Assembly: GCA_009829735.1 (NCBI GenBank)
Contig: CM020618.1
Location: forward strand, 37,796,894-37,860,893
DNA: 64,000 nt
DNA from: Pyropia yezoensis
Taxonomy: Eukaryota > Rhodophyta > Bangiophyceae > Bangiales > Bangiaceae
Direction of reading: 5' to 3'
Part shown: piece after piece, positions 9,644-17,365 of the stretch
How positions within the stretch are numbered: position 1 is the stretch's first letter
How the letters are laid out: the number at the start of each line of letters is the position of its first letter
Made by a program: the position numbers and the translations under genes
The notes under the pieces: model-generated
Told to the model about the DNA's origin: nothing
Databases searched by the model: none
What the model saw: only the letters and a program-made list of their open reading frames with translations

Positions 9644-11718
9644 ATGTCTGACCCCGTGAGAGACTTCACCACTGTGTGCTCGGACCCCAAGCGTGCTGTC
9701 TGTAACTGTTGTAAGAAGGATCTGTCGGCCAATGTGACGTACGTGAAGCGACACATCGCCTCGAGAGCCTGCAGGGCGCCCGATGACGTCAAGAGGAAGA
9801 TGGCCGACCGTCTTCTGTCCGGGCAGCACAAGGTGTCCGTCAACACCGACCGCCTGCAGCGGCTGAAGAGAAAGCTGGATGAGACTGCGTTTGTCAATGA
9901 AGCCCCCCAGGGGACCGACGGTCGCCCGGCGTCGCGATTGGCCAGAGGTCTGTGGACGGCTACGTGCACGTGATGTCGGAGCAGGAGCGTGACACGGCTG
10001 ACGAGCTGTTTGCCAGGTGGGTCTACAGGGAAGCGCAGCCGTTCCGCGTGTCTGAGAGTGCCAACTTGCAGGCATTGGTGCGCAAGCTCAACCCGGCGTA
10101 CAGGCTGCCCTCCAAGCACTCCATGGCCAACCGACTTCTCAAGAACGCGTTTGCAGCCCAGGCCGCGGTGGTGGAACCTGTTGTGCGGCAGAGCAAGCTC
10201 CAAGGCAACCTGGTGATCGGCGGCGACCAGTGGACAGATGCCAACCTGAACAGCTACAACAACGTCGTCCTCTTTACCCCGTTCCCAACCTACATGGAGA
10301 CGGCCGTGTGGGCGGAGGAGAGGCACACGGCAGAGAACACGGCGGCGTTCTACATCAAGCGCATCGAGGAGCTGTGGCCGCGCAACGTCTTTGCCTTTGT
10401 CTCTGACACAGAGAACAAGATGCAGGCTGTGTGGATGTCACTGCAGCACAAGTACCCATGGCTGGTGGTGTTACCCTACACCAGTCACGCCCTCAACTTA
10501 CTTCTGGCCGACTTGTCTAAGTACGCGCTGTTGGCCAAGGGCCTAAGCTTTTGCAACAATATGACGCAGTATTGGCGGCACCACTCGACGCCCAAGCAGA
10601 TCTTGGAGCGGTGTCAGACGGCGGAGTACGTGGCGGTGCGGCAGCTGGAGCGGCCGGGAGCGACGCGCTGGAAGTCTCAAGTCACGGCCGCCGAGTGCTT
10701 GTCCGAGACCCAGGCCGCGATGGAGAAGGCGGTTGTAGACATGAGCTTCCGGTCCCTGTGCCTGCGGTCGCCGTCGGCGACGCAGCGAAAGGCGGCAGCG
10801 GAGACAGCGGCCCAGGTCAAGGAGGAGAACAACTGGGACGCGGTGACGCTGGTCGTTGGGCTGCTCAAGCCGGTGGCCAAGGCCCTTGACGCTGGCCAGC
10901 GGGACACTGGGGGTCTCGGGCTGGTCATGCACTCCTTCTTCTTAATGGAAGAGCACTTTGCATCCTTCAAGTTCCCCGCGACGGAGGTGGGCAGGAAGCT
11001 GAGGACCCACTGCCTATCCTGCCTGTCGAGTCGGCGGAGGTACCTGCTGCGCCCGGTGCATACTCTGGCCTACCTGCTGTACCCCCGCTTCTCCCGCGCC
11101 GCGGGCCAGCCGTCGGGCGTAGAGATCGGTGCTGCGATTGACCTCCTCAAGATGTTGGCCAAGGCGCACGACACGAGAGACGCGCTGACCGCGGCCAACG
11201 AGATGGACGAGTCCAAGCTGGCGGCCGACTACCCCTGCCCGACCACGGCCGACATCATGGGCGAGTACACCGACTTCCGCTCGCGGACGGGCGGTGCATT
11301 TTTGATGGAGTCCACGTGGGAGAAGGGCACGGTGCGCAACCCGCTGAGCTGGTGGCAAGCGTGGGCAACCCACCTACCGGCCCTGCTCCGCATCGCGCAG
11401 AAGGTCATGAAGCTGCCATTGTCGTTTGCTGCCGGAGAGCGCTCCTTTTCTAACGCCGCCCACATACAGAGCAAGCTGCGCACTCGACTGACGCACGAGC
11501 GCCTGCACCAGCTGCTGTATGTATACTTCAACTCACGCTCCCTCGCCCATCTACCTGTTGGGTTGGGGTTTCGCCAGTTGGACACGGCAGTGCCGAGTAA
11601 CGGCGATGAGGAGGAGGCAGATGACACTGACGCAGTTGGAATTGACGATGACGGCGGGCTGGACTTGCTCGCCGCGGCGGCGGCGCTGGAGACAATTGTT
11701 GAAGAGGGCATGCAATAA
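9644..11718 (+). pseudogene. hAT transposase with BED finger, one frame change
   Basis: The start is ATG at 9644 in ACCATGT context. The first 100 residues form a BED-type zinc finger (CNCC...YVKRHIASRAC). The frame then changes near 9925-9955, and the rest is one long frame to the stop at 11718. That part has a DUF659-like region (GDQWTDANLNSYNNVVLF, then FVSDTENKM and LPYTSHALNLLL) and the C-terminal hAT dimerisation domain (NPLSWWQAWATHLPALLRIA, SFAAGERSFSNAAHI, LRTRLTHERLHQLLY). The acidic tail ends EEGMQ. A full hAT transposase of this type is about 650-750 residues, so it is nearly complete. The single frame change could be a real mutation, a sequencing error or, less likely, a tiny intron. 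Confidence 0.85.
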
Positions 11719-12770
11719 ATCTTGCCTGCGCGGCCACAAAAGATGGTAACAAACGGGCTTAAATTTCTTTGTTTTTGTTGGTGCCGGTCGGAACGGATGG
11801 AGAACGGGCTCGAGGCACTGCCGGGCTGTGTGGACACAGGAGCAGCCTGCATGGCGAGCATCAAGCTCACCAGGCAAAGTGCTCATGAGGAGGCACAAAG
11901 AGAAGAGAACGCGGACAGTAAACGGTTACACACGCGCGCAGCATGTGCCCAGCGTGCACATACGGGCTGCTGGGAGGAAGGGAGCTGGTGCACCCCGTCG
12001 CCCCCCTCTTCTCTCAGGCAAACAATACAACGGCGTACACTCACCGAGTGCTACAAAAGCTCCCTGCAGCTGATACAAGAAAAGGGGAGCACTCATTGCC
12101 TCCGTTGCTCTGTCCACTCTCCCTCCCCTCTCTTTATGCGAGTACTCTAACCGAATCCTGCTCGTGCGTATCGCCGACAGCTTGCTCTGGAGCAACCACT
12201 ACATTAGCAACGTTGCGTAGGTCCTTGATGAAAAGATGGTCAAGGCAAAGCCGTGGGCGCCCCAGGAAGCACGTCAACAGCACCAGCGTGAAGGCGGCAA
12301 GATGCCCGTCAGATCGACCGTAGCGAGCGGCTGCGTCGTGGAGTAGTCTGCGGGCGCACAAGTAGTTGCTCAGGTACAGCTTCTCAAATAGAGTTGGATG
12401 GGCACAGGAGGGGGAGGGGGGAGTAAGAGAGTGAGCACGGACGTCGGCGTGACGCGGGCAAATTAAGAAGACCACAGGGAAGGCGAAGGAGCAGAAAGCG
12501 GAGCATCTTTAGTAGGAGCATAACACGACCTCGGACAATAGGAAGGGCAAGCGCGCGGGGAGGAGGGCGCGTCAGAAAGCATGGGACGAAGCCGTGCTGT
12601 CGGACTGCGCGGCGCGGTCGCGGTCGATGGGGTGACGCGTCGTGACCTTCGCTTGCAAGCAAACGATTACCGTGGCGCGAGGCTCCAGGACGGCCGTAGT
12701 GACTCGGTTAAGTATGGTATATAAATACATAGGGGGATGTTGAAATCAACCTACCGCCTGTCTCAGATCG
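11719..12770. other. hAT 3' region, no gene recognised
   Basis: About 1 kb lies between the transposase stop and the 3' terminal repeats. A 113-codon minus-strand frame (12475-12134, non-ATG start) contains a plausible segment (KLYLSNYLCARRLLHDAAA, then HLAAFTLVLLTCFLG) that I cannot assign. A strong TATA-like run, GGTATATAAATAC, lies at about 12714-12727 on the plus strand. Nothing else stands out. Confidence 0.3.
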
Positions 12771-12819
12771 TTGCCTTCAACGTAAATCTTTGGTCGAATT
12801 TGGTTTGGTTGAAGGCAAG
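12771..12819. repeat. inverted pair at the proposed hAT 3' end
   Basis: TTGCCTTCAAC (12771-12781) is inverted as GTTGAAGGCAA (12808-12818) with a 26-nt spacer. The left arm with its following GTAAA also matches 9232-9247 at the other end of the transposon. It looks like a terminal plus subterminal repeat arrangement. Confidence 0.5.
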
Positions 12820-12851
12820 GGTCGCTACCCTGGGTGGGAGTGGCGGTAATG

Positions 12852-12911
12852 GCAGCCTACATTCCCAAGTGAGATTGGGAATGTAGGCTGCGCATTGAGA
12901 ATGTAGGCTGC
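12852..12911. repeat. perfect 17-bp-arm hairpin plus third copy
   Basis: GCAGCCTACATTCCCAA (12852-12868) is followed by a 6-nt loop and its exact inverse TTGGGAATGTAGGCTGC (12875-12891). The right arm is then repeated in direct orientation 20 bp downstream with one mismatch (12895-12911). The arms are AT-richer than the surroundings. Confidence 0.9.
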
Positions 12912-13644
12912 TGGTACCCATATCGGGGGATCAATAGGACATGCCAGGCTGACAGTATCTTATGCTTATGACCAGGCCCTTCGAGAGGGGGGCGTACGAA
13001 CGCGTGCGCGTGGGACGTAGGCCTACCCTCCTGCTGTGACGAGCTCGTTGGTGCCCCCCCCCTCGGCCGGCTGCGACCGGAGGGACCCTGTTCCCCCACT
13101 GTTGGTCGACGGGACACCCACATCGCTGCGCCTCCCCACTCTCGCCGTCGCCCCCACTCGGCAGCTCCCCCGGGATTTGACTTTCCCCCCTCACCACTTC
13201 GTTGTACTACCGCTTCCGTGATCGCCGCCCATGCCTGTTTGCCAGCTTGTCGCCCCACCCCCATCTGCTACCGCCCGGTGCCACAGCTGTGAGCCAGCGG
13301 CCGCTCCCCCGTCACCGCGGCCGGCTAGCAGCCCCGTGCCTCCGCAGCCGCGGATTTCCGCTACGGTCCCCACCCCCAGCTGCTCCTCCGTCGAGAATCG
13401 TCGCCACTGGCCGGCCACTACCCCCCCGTTCCCATCACCCGCTGGTCTCTTCGCCCCCGCCGCCGGCACGGCCTGAACGCACCCCCCGGCACTGCCAGCA
13501 TCGGCGAGGTGACCACGTGGGTATGGTCGTCAAGTGAGAGAAGTCCTTCTGATGTGGAGCTTGCGAAGCACAGTACCCGATCGTTCTAATGTACAGGGCC
13601 ATGAGGCATGATGTCACTGAGAAAAGCATCTTACGCACATCCTA
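12912..13644. other. no gene seen
   Basis: From 12912 to about 13540 the DNA is pyrimidine/GC-rich with several overlapping open frames of Pro/Arg/Ser-rich composition and no homology I recognise. From about 13545 the base composition drops to near 50% GC. Confidence 0.3.
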
Positions 13645-14163
13645 ATGGAGTTTACAGCCCCGTTTGTGACCAACACTGCGGCCACATCCTCGCAGAGAAG
13701 CGAACCATGGTGTGAGTGGGCACGGTTTTTACATCGGGAACCAAATGCATTGTCATTTAATTACAACAAGCAATACGTAGTTTATTGCAATCGGCGGCCT
13801 GGTCATCGACTGCAAAATCTGCCGCAGAACAGGTCCTCAAAGACGTACTTCTACTCGTCTGCTCGTGGTTCTGACGCTACGAGCGTTCTGAGAGACCTTG
13901 TTTTGGTCTGTCAAGACTCAGTTCACAAAGAGGTCCCGACCTTTGTTCTTCGGGGAGTGCGTGGTGATGGCTTGTTGCAGTACCGCAGAACACCAGCCAG
14001 GACCAAACACGCGAAAACCAAGTGTTGCCGACAAGTGATGCAACAATCCAGGTCGACCAAAACAGGGTCGCTGAGAATGCCTGTGAAGTCAGAAGTGCGC
14101 GGAGGTCAGCAAAAGTGCCTCATCGAGACCCTCAAAGGCACCACTTTTGCGTCATCCGTTTGA
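13645..14163 (+). CDS. unassigned 172-codon ORF in a lower-GC stretch
   Basis: An ATG-started frame lies in a stretch that is clearly less GC-rich than its surroundings, so an open frame of this length is less expected by chance than elsewhere here. The product is basic and Ser/Arg/Lys-rich with scattered Cys (for example HAKTKCCRQVMQQSRSTKTG). I see no domain, signal peptide or membrane segment. It could be an exon, a remnant of a mobile sequence or noise. Confidence 0.2.
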   Translation: MEFTAPFVTNTAATSSQRSEPWCEWARFLHREPNALSFNYNKQYVVYCNRRPGHRLQNLPQNRSSKTYFYSSARGSDATSVLRDLVLVCQDSVHKEVPTFVLRGVRGDGLLQYRRTPARTKHAKTKCCRQVMQQSRSTKTGSLRMPVKSEVRGGQQKCLIETLKGTTFASSV

Positions 14164-14284
14164 ATGCACAGCCCGACGAGGCTTGACCCCCCTGGTGGGC
14201 ATAAACAACATAAGACACGGTGTACTGAAGCACCCTCAACCGCAAAGTGCCACAAAACGATGCTTTGGGCGCCAGCCAGGGAGC

Positions 14285-15725
14285 AGCGGCCAGCCGGGGG
14301 GCGGCGGCCAGCCGGCAGCGGTGCCCGCAGCAGTGGGGAGGCGGGGCACAGCCGGAGAAGGCGGCGACAGCGGCGGGGAGGTGGCGACCAACCGGTGACG
14401 ACGAGAGGCGTGGCGGCCAGCCGGCGGCAGCGGCGGCCGGGGGAGCGGCGGTAGCGGCCGGGGGAGCGGCGGTAGCGGCCGGGGGGCAACGGCCAGCCGG
14501 CGGTGGCGGGGGTGGCGGCCGTCCGGCACAGGTGGGTGGGAAGCGGCCAGCCGGCGGCAGCGACGGCGGCGGCGGCCAGCCTGCAACGGCGGCGGCCGCG
14601 GCGGGGGGGCAGAGGCCAACCGGCGGCGGCGAGGGGGGGCGCCAGCGGGCGACGACGCAGCGGCCGCGGCGGCACCGGGGGGGGGGGCGGCGACCAGAGA
14701 GCGGCGGCGGGGGCGGCCAGCCGGCGGCGGCGGGGGCAGCGGCCGTCCGGCGGCGGCGAGGGCAGAGGCCGGCAGGCGGGGCCTGTCGCCGCCGCAGGGG
14801 GGCGATGGGCTGTCGGCGGCGGCGGCGGCGGGAGCGGCGGTGGGGCAGCGGCCAGCGGGCGGCGGCGGTGGTGGCAGGCAGACGGAGGCAGCGGCATCGG
14901 CAGCGGCGGAAGCGGGGTCGAGGCGGCGACCAGCCGGTGGCGGCGGCGGAGGCGGCCAGCAGGCCGCGGCGGTTGCAGCGGCCGGGAAGCAGCGGCCAGC
15001 CTGCGGGAGCGGCGGTGGGACAGCGACCAGCGGGCGGCGGCGGTGGTGGCGGCTAGTGGGCGGCAGCAGCGACACCAGCCGTAGCGGCGAGGCGGAGGAA
15101 GCGACCAGCAGCGATGGCAGGGGTGGCAGGCAGGCAGCGGCAGCGGTAGCGGCGGCGACGGCGGCGGCAGCGGGAAGGGGGCGGCGAGCAAACGGGGGCG
15201 GCGGGGCCGGGGGCCAGCCGGCGGTGGCGGCGGCGGCGGCCAGCCGGCAGCTGCGGCAGCGGTGGCAGCCGGCCGGCGGCGGCCGCGGCAGCGGCAGTGG
15301 GGCAGCGGCCAGCGGGCGGCAGCGGCGGTGGCCGCGGCAGGGGACCGATGGGCGGGCGGCAACGGAAGCTGGGGTGGCCGCGGCATGGGGGGGGGGGACG
15401 ACGTATCGGCAGCGGTGGGGGCGGCGGCCAGCCGGCGGTGGCGGGGGCGTTCGCCAGCCGGCAGCGGCGGGGGCGGCCGCCAGCCGACGGTAGCGGCAGG
15501 CACGGCCAGCTGGCGGTGGCTGCGGCCGAGGTCAGCCGGCGGCGGCAACGGCAGAGGCGAGGGGGCAGCGGCCAGCCGGCGGCGGCGGCAGAGCCGGGGG
15601 GGCAGCGGCCAGCCGACGGTGGCGGCGGCGGCAGCGCTGGGGGGGCAGCGGCCAGCCGACAGTGGCGGCGGCAGCGGCAGCGGCAGCGGCCAGGGGCCAC
15701 CGTCCAGCGGGCGGCGGGGGGGGCA
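14285..15725. repeat. GC-rich minisatellite based on GGCCAGCCGGCGG
   Basis: For about 1.4 kb the plus strand is an irregular repetition of blocks such as CAGCGGCCAGCCGGCGGCGG, with GGCCAGC[CG]GGC cores every 20-60 bp. Because every unit is GC-only or nearly so, long frames are open on both strands. They all encode Ala/Arg/Gly/Pro strings and should not be taken as genes. Confidence 0.85.
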
Positions 15726-15848
15726 CCAGCGAGCAGGCCAATAGGGGGTGGGCGCCCCAAGCCGCGCCCGCCGCCGCCGCCGCCGCCGCCCAGCCGGCTG
15801 CCAGTGGCGCCTCGCGCGTCTCACCGGCAGCGGCGGGGCGGGCGGGCC

Positions 15849-15890
<42 letters not shown>

Positions 15891-15997
15891 GCGCGCCCCC
15901 GCCGCACCGCGCGCGCACGCGGCCGCCCCCCGTCGCGTGGCGCGCGCCCGTCACGTCGGCCGCGAATGGAACCCACCCCGCCGGGCCGGCGGAGGCG

Positions 15998-16714
15998 ACG
16001 ATGGCGGCGACGGCGGCGCCCGTCGACACCGCCTGCACGTCCCTGCCTGTGGCGCGGCTGGCCGCCGCCGCCACCGCCGCGGCAGCGGACGTGCCGCCCG
16101 CCTCTGGCGGCGAGGGGGGGGCGGTGGCCGTGCCGCTCGCCTCTGGCGGCCTGGGGGGGGGGGTGGCCCCCGTGGAGGCCACGGGCCCTGGCGGCGGTGG
16201 CGGCGGCGGCGGCGGCGGAGCGGCGCCCGCCGCGCCAGCGGTGGGCGTGCCGGCGGCGGTGAGGGGCGCGGCGGCGCGTGAGCGGGGGGGGGTGGGGGCG
16301 GCCCCCGCAGGGGGTGCTGCTGCCCCCGCGCTGCCGACCAGCCCGTACGTGCTGACCGAGAAGGCGGTGGCGAATCTGGCGGCGGCGCTGCGCGCCCTCG
16401 CCGCCACCACTGTCACTGGTGGGGCGGATGGTGGGCGCCTCGCCCGGCCCCGCACGCGCGCCCGCGCTGGCGCCCGCGTCAGCGGCGGCGGCGGCACCGT
16501 CGCCCCCGCCCCCGCCGCTCATGACGGCGGCGGCGGTGGCACCGTCGCCCCGGCCCCCGCGTGGGCAGGCGACGCGAGGTCCTTGACACCGCCGCCACCG
16601 CTGCCGTCGCCGCCACTGCCGCCGCCGCCGCGGCGACGGCGGCGGCGGCGGCGGCGGGTGTCCCCCAGCCCCGCGCCGGCCGGGCTGTACCAGCGGGAAG
16701 TCGAGGTCCTTTAG
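15998..16714 (+). CDS. low-complexity Ala/Gly/Pro-rich ORF, doubtful
   Basis: The first ATG in this frame is at 15998 and gives about 238 codons, ending just before a clear drop in GC. Almost all of it is Ala/Gly/Pro/Arg low complexity. The only stretch with protein-like composition is PTSPYVLTEKAVANLAAALR, near the middle, and its codon third positions favour G/C as in the real genes nearby. It could be the C-terminal part of a larger protein starting in the minisatellite, or noise. Confidence 0.2.
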   Translation, partial: TMAATAAPVDTACTSLPVARLAAAATAAAADVPPASGGEGGAVAVPLASGGLGGGVAPVEATGPGGGGGGGGGGAAPAAPAVGVPAAVRGAAARERGGVGAAPAGGAAAPALPTSPYVLTEKAVANLAAALRALAATTVTGGADGGRLARPRTRARAGARVSGGGGTVAPAPAAHDGGGGGTVAPAPAWAGDARSLTPPPPLPSPPLPPPPRRRRRRRRRVSPSPAPAGLYQREVEVL

Positions 16715-17365
16715 GCACGCGTGTGTACTGTGGGCTGTCGGATGGGGGAAGGGGAGGGCAGGGGGGGCCGGTGCTCTGGGTACCAAAACGTGTATTATTC
16801 TTGACGCGCACACGCCCCACGCCGCTTCTTTGTCTCTTTTTCGGTCATCCCGCATGCTTGCCCAGTGGGCCCACCCAGGTGGGCCAAGGTGTGTGGACGT
16901 GGGCGACTGTTCCCGCCGTTGGGCGTTGCCGCGCCTGCTCGCGGTCGTTGGTGCCGCGGCCTGCCCCGCCGCTGCCCTCACTCTTCTTGTCCACCTCTTT
17001 GTTTCTGGCCTGAACCCCAACCCCCTCGACGTGGTGCCCTTGCGGGCGAACGAGGTTGCCATCGTGGACGGCTGTCCTGTAGCAGGCGTGTTCATATGTA
17101 CCATTGCCAGCACAAATAGCGCGCCATTGAGCAGCAGCCAGACCGACAGCAGGCCTGGAAAAATGTGTAATGACATTGCGGCCGCAAAGGGCGGGGTTTC
17201 CTTCTATTCCTGGTTGCCAACAATCATACGCGCGTAGGTCCCGACCGCCCCACCCTTGGTGCACACCACCACTGCTGCCACCGCGCGGACGCACCCGGGA
17301 ATCATGTTGCCGCGGGTGTGGCGGCCCACGCATCTCTCCCCCCACTCTCCCCTCTTTTCTCGCGC
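16715..17365. other. no gene recognised
   Basis: This interval follows the doubtful ORF and forms the 3' flank of the minus-strand ABC transporter. A minus-strand frame beginning at about 17176 opens with a hydrophobic, signal-peptide-like stretch (FPGLLSVWLLLNGALFVLAM) but then becomes Arg/Gly/Pro noise, so I do not call it. Confidence 0.3.

Larger units (their letters stand above)
9231..12819 (+). mobile_element. hAT-family DNA transposon, candidate full extent
   Basis: The transposase gene (9644-11718) lies between a perfect 12-bp inverted pair, CTTGCCTTCAAC at 9231-9242 and GTTGAAGGCAAG at 12808-12819, which I propose as terminal inverted repeats. The 5' repeat is extended as a direct match (TTGCCTTCAACGTAAA) at 12771-12786. 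I could not find a convincing 8-bp target-site duplication outside these repeats, so the borders are tentative. The DNA between the transposase stop and 12771 is about 1 kb of mixed sequence without a recognised gene. Confidence 0.4.

Noticed and set aside
14247-15824. Large open frames on both strands in the minisatellite
   Set aside because: All frames are open because the repeat is almost pure G/C; none has protein-like composition.
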